From Glycine soja (taxonomy: Eukaryota > Streptophyta > Magnoliopsida > Fabales > Fabaceae), in contig NC_041008.1 in assembly GCF_004193775.1 (NCBI RefSeq), positions 9,192,731 to 9,256,730 of the forward strand: DNA of 64,000 nucleotides, written 5' to 3'. The notes under the pieces were generated by a model that did no database searches, was not told the DNA's origin, and was given only the letters and a program-made list of their open reading frames with translations. Below are positions 1-11,161 of the stretch, piece after piece. The position numbers and the translations under genes were made by a program. The stretch's first letter is position 1. Each line of letters begins with the position of its first letter.

Positions 1-1764
1 TCTACATGTGCAGGTAAACAGTCAGAAATTTATGAGAAAATAACACTTGAAGAAATTTCAGAAAGTGATGTAGCCAACAGAAACCAGAGTACATGCGTAG
101 AGTTTGATTCAGAACTAGAACCATCAACTCCTCCAAGAAAATCTAGCAGAATTTCAGTACCACCAGATATGTATTCCCCTTTATTGCATTATTTGTTGTT
201 AACTGATGCTGGTGAGCCAGAATGTTTTAGTGAGGCTATGCAGGGGAATGACACTATTGAGTGGGAGCTAGTGATGAAAGATGAGATGACATCCCTTCAG
301 AAGAATAAGACGTGGTCTTTAACTAAATTGCCAGAAGGAAAGAAAGTGTTACAGAATAGGTGGGTCTATAGGCTAAAGGAAGAATCTAACGGTAGAAGAA
401 GATACAAGGCAAGACTTGTGGTGAAAGGGTTTAAGCAGAAACAAGGAATTGATTTCACAGAGATCTTCTCTCCAGTTGTAAAGATGACTACCATCAGAAT
501 TATTTTGAGTATTGTAGCTACAGAGAATCTTCACTTGGAGCAGTTAGATGTTAAAACTGCATTCTTGCATGGGGATTTAGAGGAAGACATCTATATGACC
601 CAACCAAAAGGTTTTGAAGTATCAGACAAGGAGAATCTTGTGTGCAAGCTTCACAAGAGTTTATATGGCTTGAAACAATCACCGAGGCAGTGGTACAAGA
701 AGTTTAATGATTTTATGAGCAACTCAGGATTCAACAGATGTGACATGGACCATTACTGCTATGTTAAGAAATATACTAATAGTTATGTTATCCTTGTCGT
801 GTATGTTGATGACATGTTGATTACAGGATCTAGTATGGCAGAAATTAATAGGTTGAAGTAGCAGTTGGCAGAAAACTTTGAAATGAAGGATCTTGGTCCA
901 GCTAAACAAATCCTATGTATGAGAATTCTTAGAAACAGATCAGAAGGAATTTTGAAGCTGTCTCAGGAGAAATATATACTCAAGTTGCTTGACAGGTTTT
1001 ACCTTGAAGATTCTAAGACCAGGAATACCCCTTTGGGATCTCATTTGAAGTTTTCAAAGAAGCAATCTTTGCAGACAGATGAAGAAAAATGTTACATGTC
1101 AAGAGTACCATATGCATCAGCAGTTGGGAGTTTGATGTATGCTATGGTGTGTACCAGACCTGACATAGCACATGCAGTGGGAGTTGTTAGTAGGTTCCTA
1201 TCAAATCCAGCAAAGAAGCATTGGAAAGGCGTAAAGTGGATACTCAGATATCTGAAGGGTACTTCAGAGATGTGTTTGTGCTTCAGAAAAAACAATCTCA
1301 CTTTACAGGGATTTTCAAATGCATACTTGGGAGGAGATTTTGATACCAAGAAAAGCACCACAGGCTACATTTTTACTTTGGGAGGTACTGTTGTGAGTTG
1401 GAAGTCTAAACTTCAAAATAAAGTTGCTTTCTCAACCACGGAAGTCGAGTACATAGCTATCTCAGAAGCAGCTAAGGAGATGATTTGGCTAAAGAATTTT
1501 CTCAATGAATTAGGGAAAGAACAAGATAATGCTTCAATGTTTAGTGACAGTCAAAGTGTTATAAGTCTTGCTAAGAATCCAGTCTTTCATTCTAGATGCA
1601 AGCATATTCAATTAAGATACCATTTTATCAGGGAGTTGATAAATGATGGAGACTTATCTTTGTTGAAGATCTTAGGATCAGAGAATCCAATAGATATGTT
1701 GACTAAAGCTGTTACAACTGACAAGCTGAGGCTTTGCATTGCCTCAGTTGGCCTTCAAGGATAA
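1..1764 (+). pseudogene. copia pol fragment: reverse transcriptase and RNase H, one in-frame stop
   Basis: Frame 1 is open from the first base to a TAG at 859-861, then resumes in the same frame from 865 to the stop at 1762-1764. Before the stop lies the RVT_2 reverse transcriptase: the KNKTWSLTKLPEGKK entry block, the LDVKTAFLHGDLEE block and the catalytic YVDDMLITG motif near 800-830. After it come the connection region (FEMKDLG) and a copia RNase H with the SKSTTGYIF, STTEVEYIAISEA and RCKHIQLRYHFIRE blocks. Integrase and gag are upstream of the window. The single TAG between the YVDD block and FEMKDLG makes this copy defective unless read through. The protein would copy element RNA into DNA. 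Confidence 0.9.
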
Positions 1765-1860
1765 TTGAAGATGAAGGCGCTACACTAGGTAAAGAATCGA
1801 TGAACTCACCGCTTACAAGAAGCTGCTAGAGTTTGGAACTTAGACCCCAAGTGGGAGAAT

Positions 1861-2130
1861 TGTTAGAGTTTTGTGGTCTTAGTCCCACATCGCTTGGATT
1901 GTTAGAGTTTTTTAGTCTTAGTCCCACATCACTTGGTTTGTAAAAACTTGTGTCTCATTAGTGTTATATATAGAGACACCTTATAAGCTTTTATATGCGC
2001 AAGTAATAAAAGTTCTCCTAGTGTAGCCATGGACGTAGGCACATACATTGTGTGCTGAACCACGTTAAACATTATGTCTTTTCTCTCTTCTCTGTATTTC
2101 TTTCTCTTCTTTTATTCTTCTATACTAACA
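1861..2130 (+). repeat. 3' LTR of copia element 1, with internal 39-bp tandem duplication
   Basis: The 270-bp LTR runs from TGTTAG to CTAACA. Its first 39 bp (1861-1899) are repeated directly at 1900-1938 with a few mismatches; both copies carry TCTTAGTCCCACATC. A TATATATA promoter element lies near 1964-1971. The 5' LTR is outside the window, so the LTRs cannot be compared. Confidence 0.85.
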
Positions 2131-2753
2131 AGTATCTTGTGGATGGATAATACTAGAGACATGTGGAAGGACTTAAAGTCAAGATACTCACAAGGAGATC
2201 TGCGGAGAATTTTAGAATTGCAGCAAGAAATGACTTCCATCAAACAAGATGATCAAAGCATTACTGATTACTTCACAAAATTGAGAATTATTTGGGATGA
2301 ATCGGAAATTTACAGGCTTGATCCAACATGTTCATGTGATCCAAAGTGTGCATATGATGTTCTTACTAGTATGATAGAAAGAAAGCAACAAGATTGTATA
2401 ATGTAGTTTCTTAGAGGTTTAAATGATCAATTCAATACTATGAGATCCAATGTATTAATGATGGACCCATTACCAAACATAGCCAAGGTTTTCTTATACG
2501 TTGTTCAGCAGGAAAGACAAATCAATAGCAATGAATTAACAGGAAGCAAGAGTCTGATCAATGCAGTAGGCAACAATTCATCGAATTCTTGGCCTTCATG
2601 TACCTATTGTGGGAAACAGGGTTTGCGCAGACTGTGGTCTATCTAACCATACTATAGATGACTACTACAAGAAGCATGGGTACCCACCAGGACACAAATT
2701 TTACAAGGTACAAAATCCAAACATCAACAATGTCAATGCTATAAGGGAAGGAG

Positions 2754-3738
2754 TGTGAATGTATGTATACATGATTTTGATGATGTTAAAAGAAGAATCA
2801 AACAAGGGTCATTTGCTTCAAGATTAATACAAGATTGTTTCAACAAACAAAGCCTTGATTCAAGATTTCTTCAAGATCAAGCATTGCCTCAAAACGAAAG
2901 GTTTCAAGTCATCCAAGGCACATGTAATCGATTACCAATACATGTAATTGATTACTAATGGTTTGAAAGTGTGTAATAGATTACACATTATATGTAATCG
3001 ATTACCATAGACTCTGAACGTTGGGAATTCAAATTTTAAATGAAGAGTCACAATTGTTCAAGAAAATTAACTGTGTAATTGATTACACTAATGCTATAAT
3101 CGATTACCAGAGAGGATTTTTAAGGAATATCGCCAACAGTCACATCTTATCATTTGGATTTTGAATGGCCATCAAAGGCCTATATACATGTGTGACTTGG
3201 GACGAAATTGGGAGAGAGTTTTTCTAAATTGAAATATCTTATCCTCTCAAAAAGATTCCTTGGTCAAACACTTGCATATTCAATAAGGAATCTTGATTGA
3301 TCTTCAATTGTAATATCCTTCTCTTAAAGAGAGAAACTTCTTCTTCTTTTTCTTTTCAAAGGAAATTGTTTAAGAGATCTAGGGTCTCTTAAGTTGTAAG
3401 GATTCCTGAACACAAGGGAAGGGTTGTCCCTGTGTGGTTCAGACTTTGTAAAATGAGTTTTACAAAGAGAGTGAAAAATCTTAAGTGGGTTGCTTGAGGA
3501 CTGGATGTAGGCACGGGAAGTGGCTGAACCAGTATAAAAATTGTGTTTGCATTCTCTCTTCCCTTATCTTATTAATTTTATTGCAATCAATTTTGTCTTT
3601 CATGTTTAAAGAACATTAGTTAATTGAATGCTGCTTTTTCTGCATTCTGAGCCTATCTCTTCTAGAAGGAGGTTAAAAGTTTGTTAGTGGGAAATTAATT
3701 CACCCCTTCTTAAGATTTCTGAGGCCACATGTCTAACA
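2754..3738. mobile_element. Solo LTR inserted in copia element 2
   Basis: A 985-bp block starts TGTGAATG and ends TCTAACA. It is flanked by AGGAG (2749-2753) and AGAAG (3739-3743), a 5-bp target duplication with one mismatch. Removing the block and one flank copy restores an open gag-protease frame, so the borders are well supported. There is no internal coding region, so it is a solo LTR left by LTR-LTR recombination. It holds six copies of a near-palindrome of the form TGTAATCGATTACC. Confidence 0.85.
2923..3108. repeat. Cluster of six GTAATCGATTAC-like near-palindromes
   Basis: Copies start at about 2923, 2943, 2972, 2993, 3074 and 3095 inside the solo LTR. Each is a 12-14 bp near-palindrome, with the central CG sometimes changed to TG or AG as expected from decay of methylated CpG. 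Function is unknown; a protein-binding or structural role is only a guess. Confidence 0.75.
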
Positions 3739-6700
3739 AGAAGGTGATGGTTCACCCTTAGATCGAAATCAAGAGACACAAAATGAAGATGTAAGATTAA
3801 CTACTCAACAATATAAAGCCTTGATGTCATTGCTGCAACAACAAACTCCAACTCAAAGCAATTCAAAAATAAATCAGATTGGTACAATCACAAAGGTAGT
3901 ATATTATCTGTCACTTGTAGTGTTAGCAAGACTAGCCAAGATGAGTAAATCCTTGATTCTGGAGCCACTGATCAGGTCGCAACCTTCCCACATTTGTTTT
4001 CTTTATGCAAGAAAATAAAACCTGTAATGGTTAGGCTTCCTAATGGTCATACAGTTACTGCAACACTTGCAGGCAGAATCCAGATTACTCAATTTTTATA
4101 CTTGGAGGAAGTTTTATACATTCCTAGCTTTCAATATAATTTGATTTCAATATCTAAATTGGTTTCCTTTTTACCTTGCAAACTAACATTTATGAATGAT
4201 AAATGTTTTATCCAAGGTATGAACCAACAAAAGATTGGTATAGTTGATATGGTGGAAGGATTCTAAAGACTCAAGATGATTCCTATCAAGTCTAAGTACA
4301 AGTCTGATTTTGTTGGTTCTAGCATTTCCAATTTTTCTGCCTTTTCATGTAATAAAATACCTATAAATCTATGGCACTATAGACTTGGTCATCCATCTTT
4401 AGAAAGATTTTTGTTATTAAAACAATTTTATCCTATTCTTAAATCAGATAAGCAATTTGCGTGTGAAATCTGTCATCATTCAAAGCAGAAAAGATTATCA
4501 TTTCCTAGTAGTGAATCACATTCTTCTTGTGCTTTTGCTCTTATACATGTTGATATCTAGGGTCCTTGCAATGTAACTTCATTAAATGGTTACAAGTATT
4601 TCCTTACTATAATAGATGATTACTCAAGGTTTGTTTTGGGGTTTTTCTCATGCAGTTAAAAGCTGAGACACAATCTCATCTAAAGAATTTTGTTGCCAAT
4701 GTTGAAAGGCAGTTTGAGACAAAAGTAAAAGTGATTAGGTCAAATAATGGGGCAGAGTTTATCATGAGACAATTTTATGATGATACTGGTATTGTGCATC
4801 AAACTACTTGTGTTGAAACACTCCAACAAAATGGTATTGTTGAAAGAAAACATCAACATTTGCTCAATGTGACTTGATCTTTGTTATTTCAATTAAATCT
4901 CCCAACTGTATTCTGGTCATATGCATTGATTCACTCTATTGTTCTTATCAATTGCATGCCCTCTCCCTTTCTTAATAATCATACTCCCTATGAAAAATTA
5001 CATGGAAAAATCTATGATATTGAGTCTTTAAGAGTATTTGGGTGTTTATGTTTTTCTAGTACTCTAACAGCTAATAGAAAGAAACTAGATCCTAGGGCTG
5101 CCACTTCTATATTTTTGGGTTTTAAACCAAACACCAAAAGATTCATTATGTTTGATCTTAAAACTAAGGCCATATCTGTCTCTAGGAATGTGATCTTTTA
5201 TGAGGATTGTTTTCCTTTCATTGGTGAAGACAAACCCCATGCTGTCACTGTCCTTCCTATTCTTTCTTCTCATGCCATTGATCAACCTGATGGCGTCTCA
5301 TCAGAATTACCAGTTGATCATATCATGCATGTACCAAATAATGTTGATTCCGATCCCTTAACTTTAGAGCAGTCCTCTAATGCAACCAGAAGATCTCTGA
5401 GACAGACATACAGACCAAGTAAGTATAAGGACTTCCATGTTTCACACCCATATTCAACTTTAGCTAGTTATTCTGCAAGTACTTGTCTCTATCTTTTAAT
5501 TTTGTTCTTTCATATAGAAAATTGTCTCTTTCTTATCACAATATTGTTTTATCCATTTCACAAAGTCTTGAACCTCGGTCATATAATGAAGCTTCTAAGG
5601 ATCCTATCTAGGTAGAGGAAATGAATGCAAAGATTAAGGCTTTAGAACTTAATGATACTTGGATTTTAATTGATATGCCTCAACATAAGAATGTTATTGG
5701 TTGTAAGTGGGTGTATAAGATCAAGCACATATCAGATGGGTCAGTGGAGAGACATAAGGCCAGGTTAGTGGCCAAGGGCTACATTCAAGTGGAAGGGCAA
5801 GATTACCTAGACACCTTTTCTCCAGTTGCCAAGCTAACCAGAATGAGATTTCTATTGGCCTTAGCTGCTATCAATAAAGGGTATCTCAAGCAATTAGATG
5901 TGAATAATGCTTTCTTGCATGGTGATTTAAATGAATAGGTGTACATGGTACTTCCTCAAGGTATGCAAGTAGCCAAGCATGGGCAAGTTTGTAAGTTGCA
6001 AAGGTCCCTATATGAACTGAAACAAGCCAGCAGGCAGTGGTATGCCAGACTCTCTTCCTTTTTAATCTCTCATGGGTACAAGCAATGTGCTTCATATCAT
6101 TCTTTGTTTCTCAAGCATGGATTCAATACTGTCATTGCTCTATTAGTTTATGTGGATGATATTGTTTTGTCAGGAAATGATTTGATTGAAATACAAGCTA
6201 TTACACAGTTGCTGGACAATGCTTTTAAGATAAAAGATTTAGGTGACTTGAGATACTTCTTAGGTTTTGAAGTAGCCAGAAAACCTACTGGTATCAATCT
6301 TTGTCAAAGGAAGTATGCCTTAGACATTCTTAGTGATGCTGGTATGCTTGGATCTAAACCAGTATCTACTCCATCAGATTATGCTACTAAGCTGCATCAA
6401 CAATCAAGGACTCTTCTTTCATTGGAAGATGCTTCCTCTATTAGAAGGTTAATTGGAAGGTTGATCTACTTGACCAATACAAGGCCTCAACGGCTGTTCG
6501 AATTCTTAGGTATATCAAGGGATCCCAGAGCAGGGATTGTCCTTTCTGCTGCAAGTAAAATACATTTAAAAGGGTTTAGTGATTCTGACTTGGTTGGTTG
6601 CATTAACACAAGAAGGTCTATCACTGGTTATGCTATGTACATTGGTGACTCACTGATTTCATGGAAATCCAAGAAACAAGCCACTATATCTAGAAGCTCA

Positions 6701-6940
6701 TCAGAAGGTGAATCACATAGCTTCGAATCCAGTATTTCATGAAAGAACAAAGCATATTGAGATTGACTGCCACATAGTTCAAGAGAAGATGTTAAGGGGT
6801 CTTGTGAAGTTGCTTCCCATTCCTTCTACAAATCAATTAGTTGATGTTTACACTAAAGCTCTAATGCCTGGTGCTTTTAAATTTCTGAATTCCAAACTAG
6901 GGATGTCTGATATCCACTCCTAGTTTGAGGGGGCTCTTAG

Positions 6941-7184
6941 TGTTAGTTAGTTAGTTGGAAGTTAAGTTAGTTTAGTTGTTAGTTAGTTAGAAGTTAGTTT
7001 AGTTGGTTGAAACTAATAGTTAGTTGGAAGTTAGTTGCTGTATATGTGTATATATAACCATCTGTACAAATCAAGATATAACTTTTGAGAATTAATCTTT
7101 CAATACATAGAACTCCATTCATTACTTCCCTTTTTCTTTCTAAGCTTTTCCTGCAAATTTATTTGGTTAGCTCTGCATTCAACA
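6941..7184 (+). repeat. 3' LTR of copia element 2
   Basis: The 244-bp LTR starts TGTTAGTTAG and ends TTCAACA, downstream of a purine tract (TTTGAGGGGG, 6924-6933). The 5' half is rich in repeated TTAGTTAGTTGGAAG units. A TATATATAA promoter element lies near 7048. The end is set by the TG..CA rule and position only, because no second LTR is in the window. Confidence 0.7.
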
Positions 7185-9376
7185 ACGACAGACACAAGGT
7201 TTATGATAGTTGATAAGGAAATAAAATCTTATTAGAGAAACTACATGTGATTAGCCATCAAATTTTTTAATAATGTAATAAGTCATTATACTATTACATA
7301 ATATTATTGTAATGTCATAAGCTACTTAACGATAAAGACTCTTTGATAATGGAGAAAAAGTTTAGGAACTTTTATTGGTCTAATTTTGGATTATGAATTA
7401 AAAACAAAAATAAAAAAGTAGCAAATTTTTATTAAATGAATGGTTGAACTTGGAAAATATAAAACAGTATTGAAGCAAGTTGCAGAGGTGAAGGGCTTAG
7501 AGAATTTCTTACTTACATATAGCTGAGATGTAAAACATGTTCAAGTCTGCAAATGATGTTGAGGGTGAAGTTGGGTTGCAAACAACAACAATAGACAAAT
7601 TCAGTATTCATATAGCAGTTGAATGGGATCAGAGAGTACAATTATATGCACTTTATAACGATGAAGATGTTAATGCATAGGGAGATGCGGAAGAGTATCC
7701 AATGTATGGTGGTAGAAGAAACATGTGGACTAGCAAAAACAATTTCATTGCATCTTGTAAAACTTCCTATAAATTGTAACTTTTTTTGTTATTTGCCAAT
7801 GAAAAATAGGTGAAAAGAAAATGTGTAAAAGAATCTATAAAGTGCATCAGATTTTTTCTCTTTGCCGACATTGTTGCTTCTGTATTTTCTCTCTCAAATT
7901 TTGTTTCTTTCTTCTTCTTTTTTCAAGTTTCAAAAAGCAACTGTTGCCTCTGTTATCAAGAATCGGGTAACACTGAAAAAACAACCATTTATTCGAGGGT
8001 TAAGAATGACTACTCAATTTTGAAATATAATTAAAAAGTCTAAAAAAACACGAAGAAGAATGAGAATAAGAAAAAAAGAAGAAACAACTAAAATATGTGA
8101 AAAAGTGTATAAATTAAATGCAAGAGGTTTTTTTTTTCCTTGCCGACCTTATTACTTCGCTATTTCTCTACAGCTTTTTCTTTTTGTTGAAGCTCCAAAC
8201 GATCAACATTAATTCAATCATTCAAAACTAATCCATTTGTACAGGCAAAAAAATGATGAAATTCTAAGAGGAAGAAATTAACTTGAAGAAAGTGGTGAGA
8301 CAATTTTGTTTTAATAATAGTTGAGATAGTACCTATGTAACCGATAAAGGATAATGATTAAAAAGAAAAAATAAATAAAAGATAATTCTACCACTATGCA
8401 TGAAATAACCATTATGGCTTTTGGATTTTAATGAGACATCAAAATAAGAAATAAAAACTAACCAATCAACCTGAAGAACATGGATTGGAAAAATACTGTG
8501 TGCAAGAAAGGCCGCATATCCAACAAAAACTTTTTAACCAATCAACCTGAAAAACATGCAAAATCAATAATACAATAACACAATCATCACCATCACAAAC
8601 ATTAAAAATCAAAATATAAAAAACAAAACAAAACGTCTATAAATTCACAATTAAAAAAAACAACTCATTCAAAATCAGGCGTCTTCACACAGATTGAGGA
8701 ATCTCGGGTAAAAAGTTCCGGCAAAAAGAGAGGAATGAGAAGTTAAAAATTAAAATATAGAGGAAGATAAAATGCATGAACGTTGAATACAAAAGGGAAT
8801 CGTGGAGTAGGTTGAATAAAAACTGATTTAGTTATCTTGTTTTTATGAGGGAAATATGAACACGATTAAAAATGAGAAGTTTCAGGAAAGAGAGACCGAT
8901 GAGAAATTATTAATTAATAAAAGTAAAAGAGAACCAATGAATTAATTATGTGAACATGATTTGAAAGTGTCAGTTAGGTAATGGTATAGATTTTCTTTTT
9001 CTCTTTTGTGGCTGGTTACATAAGTGTTGTCCCCTGTTGTAGTTTTGTTTAACAACATGTGGTTGTGAGAGACTAAAAGTGGGTTACATGAGCAGTTGAG
9101 GGCAAGGAGAATAATTGGTATTTTGCTAATTATTTAGAGGCAAAATCGGTCAAATAAAAATGTATATGAGATAATTCTTATTATTAATAGATATAAATAT
9201 AAGTGAAAAAAATTAATTACATTAAAAAATTAAAACGATAATATTTTAATTTTTTTTTTCTTATACTATGACAGGATAGCGAGAATACATAAATAACCAT
9301 AGACGATTATTTCGAAAGACATTTATAGGCCTTTCAGGGAAATAAAAGCGCAAAAGAACGTTGAGTGTTGATCAAT
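7185..9376. other. Intergenic, AT-rich; diverged local direct repeat
   Basis: No convincing gene is seen. About 7815-7890 and 8090-8170 are diverged direct copies: both have a TGTG-AAAAG start, a T-rich run, then TTGCCGAC and a pyrimidine stretch. Their spacing is about 275 bp. The rest is low-complexity A/T-rich sequence. Confidence 0.5.
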
Positions 9377-10414
9377 TCATGCTGGTATGTAGTCTACACC
9401 ATCGACTTCAGTGGGAGCAAGATTAGGGTCCTTTAAAATAGCATCAAAATCCTTCCATAGGTCATTCAATTGTGCCCTCAAGAAGGACACAACCAACCCT
9501 CCAGTGGTCCTTCTCATCAAGTCCCTAGGACCCGTCGTCCCATTCTTACACATACACTTTGACACCAATGTCCCAATTAGCCCTGGTGTGTCATCATTCA
9601 ACATGTCCATGTGACCATACTTTGCTACAACAAATTTAGCACAAGGGGGTTTGCACTCGTTGAAGAACTCCTTATAGTTCACCCCATCAGGAGCACACGG
9701 TGGAGTACAACAATTAAGCTTCTCTGGGCCCAATCCAGTGCCAATTACTTCAACTGGCATTTTCAAATCAAAGGACCGTGGCTTGCCAGTGAGAATATGA
9801 GGACGTGTTCTACAATATTTAGATGTGCCAGCCACAGGGTCTATGCCTACAAGTGCTGAAAACTTGAGATTAGTTTTTGCATGACCAAGAGCCACAGCAA
9901 ATACAGTTTTCCCACCCCTACTGTGACCTGATAGAACCAGTTTGTCCAAATTGGCTTCAACGTTCTCTGGAAGCAAATGTTGAAGCTCCTCAGCTATCCA
10001 ATCCGCAACTTTTCCTGCATATTCCACTTCAGTGGGTCCATACATAGGAAGCCCATTGGAAAACTACAATATTGGGAAGACAAAAGTCAGGTTAGAGAAC
10101 CCAGAAAGGAATATATTAAAAACATTTTTTTAGCTCAATTTATTTCTCACAATTTCATATCAATTAAATTATTTAAGATAAATATTAATAACTGCTTTAA
10201 GGATATTGATTAAGAAATTTAAAGTAGAAATATTTTTCTTGTAAAATAAAAATTATATTATACATAATATTGTTTACATTTTTTATGATTTAATAATAAA
10301 TATTTTTTATTTTAGTTATTTAACTAATGTACTAAGCAAAATAATTAGTAAGATCCATTATTTAATAATGTACTCTATAAAGAAATTATTTAATGATATC
10401 ACAGATATTAGTTG

Positions 10415-10452
<38 letters not shown>

Positions 10453-11082
10453 CAGGTAATTAATACTAAGTACTAATTTCAATAAAGTTTAAGTGATTTT
10501 GAAAACTCATTAGAGGAGACTGAGTATTTATAGAAATACTTGTAGGATATTCATCTCCTCACATCTGCAACAAGAATTAATTGAGAAAGGTTTCACATAT
10601 GTAGCATTTATTTTTCATACAATTTGTCACGCGTTGTTTGTAATTGAGGTAAACAATAAAGGTAGTGCGTAAAAAGAATCTGTATTTTATTTCGGTATTA
10701 TATGTTATTAACCAAAATTATATATTCACAAGAAAAAAAAAACAAAATAGTATACAAATTTTAATGGTGCGTGAATAATGTATTTTGAAGTAAAAAAAAG
10801 TTAGAAAGTATTCAAAGTATAATATACCAGTTGAGGAGCAACGATTATGAATCCATGTGAGACTATGTGGGCTAGGAGCTTTGAGTAGTAGAAATTGCGA
10901 ATGAAAAAGCCATGGACGAACAATATTACAGGGTATGCGCCAGGAACAGTTGGTGTAAAAATTAGCAATGGTTTTGGAGGTGAGAAGGAAGCACTGGATG
11001 TATCAACATTGAATTGCTTCCATTGGATGTTTCCCATTTGGAAAACATCTGTGGCCAATACTGGTTGAGCTCTCTGCGCCAT
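9377..11082 (-). CDS. CLH: Chlorophyllase (two exons: 10828-11082 and 9377-10063)
   Basis: Chlorophyllase removes the phytol tail of chlorophyll, giving chlorophyllide and phytol (EC 3.1.1.14). Exon 1 encodes 85 residues and ends at a GT donor (10826-10827); exon 2 starts after an AG acceptor (10064-10065) in phase 0 and encodes 228 residues. The total of 313 aa is the usual family size. The lipase-type GHSRGG motif puts the nucleophile at about Ser133; the likely Asp is at about 160 (GIDPVAG) and His at about 236 (KYGHMDM). The oxyanion-side block VILFVHGF is in exon 1. The C-terminal half is Cys-rich (CCTPPC, CKPPC, CMC), as in the family. The start is the ATG at 11080-11082; the codon before it is GTG. 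There is no frameshift or stop, so it is probably functional. No clear transit peptide is visible. Confidence 0.93.
10419..10448. repeat. (TA)n microsatellite in the chlorophyllase intron
   Basis: About 15 TA units inside the 764-bp intron. It is likely polymorphic and does not affect the splice sites. Confidence 0.9.
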
Positions 11083-11153
11083 CACACCACTCTTCTCACA
11101 CCAAAGAGTTTGTTTTTAAGAATACTTATATTTAGTTCTATGCATGTATTTTG

Positions 11154-11161
11154 TATTTATA
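11154..11161 (-). promoter_or_regulatory. Putative TATA box of the chlorophyllase gene
   Basis: TATAAATA on the minus strand, about 72 bp upstream of the ATG, a normal distance for a plant promoter with a short leader. Confidence 0.55.

Larger units (their letters stand above)
1..2130 (+). mobile_element. Ty1/copia LTR retrotransposon (element 1), 3' part only
   Basis: The element enters from before the window. It contains the end of a copia polyprotein (reverse transcriptase then RNase H), a purine-rich tract at 1846-1859 (CCAAGTGGGAGAAT) and a 3' LTR at 1861-2130. The LTR starts TGTTAG and ends CTAACA, a perfect 6-bp inverted repeat. The DNA just after 2130 picks up in the middle of another copia gag gene, so this element is inserted into element 2. 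The other target-site copy lies outside the window. Confidence 0.9.
2131..6923 (+). pseudogene. copia gag-pol polyprotein, multiply broken
   Basis: Gag with the UBN2-type core (DMWKDLKSRYSQGDL, then ITDYFTKLRIIWDE) spans about 2131-2640, ending in a broken zinc knuckle (CTYCGK). The protease motif DSGATD is encoded at 3955-3972. The integrase zinc region (WHYRLGHPS, CEICHHSKQ) is at about 4370-4500. The integrase core follows, with the usual second catalytic Asp changed to Asn (RSNNGAEF near 4740) and the QQNGIVERKHQ block near 4825. Reverse transcriptase runs from about 5620 to 6350 with YVDDIVLSG near 6150. RNase H has lost its middle: the SSSEGE block joins almost directly to NPVFHERTKHIEI near 6720. 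Stops at 2404, 4558, 4875 and 5936 and several frame changes make it non-functional. Confidence 0.9.
2131..7184 (+). mobile_element. Ty1/copia LTR retrotransposon (element 2), decayed, 5' end lost to element 1
   Basis: Order along the DNA is gag, (solo LTR insertion), protease, integrase, reverse transcriptase, RNase H, purine tract, 3' LTR. This is the copia order with integrase before RT. The gag reading begins abruptly at 2131, next to the LTR of element 1, so the 5' LTR and gag start lie beyond that insertion. Many stops and frameshifts show it is old. Confidence 0.9.

Noticed and set aside
2923..3108. CRISPR-like array from regularly repeated TGTAATCGATTACC
   Set aside because: Spacing is irregular, the repeat is only about 14 bp, and it lies inside a plant LTR; this is eukaryotic DNA.
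10046..10213. Plus-strand ORF over the chlorophyllase exon 2 border
   Set aside because: It overlaps the coding exon and intron on the other strand; composition is intron-like.
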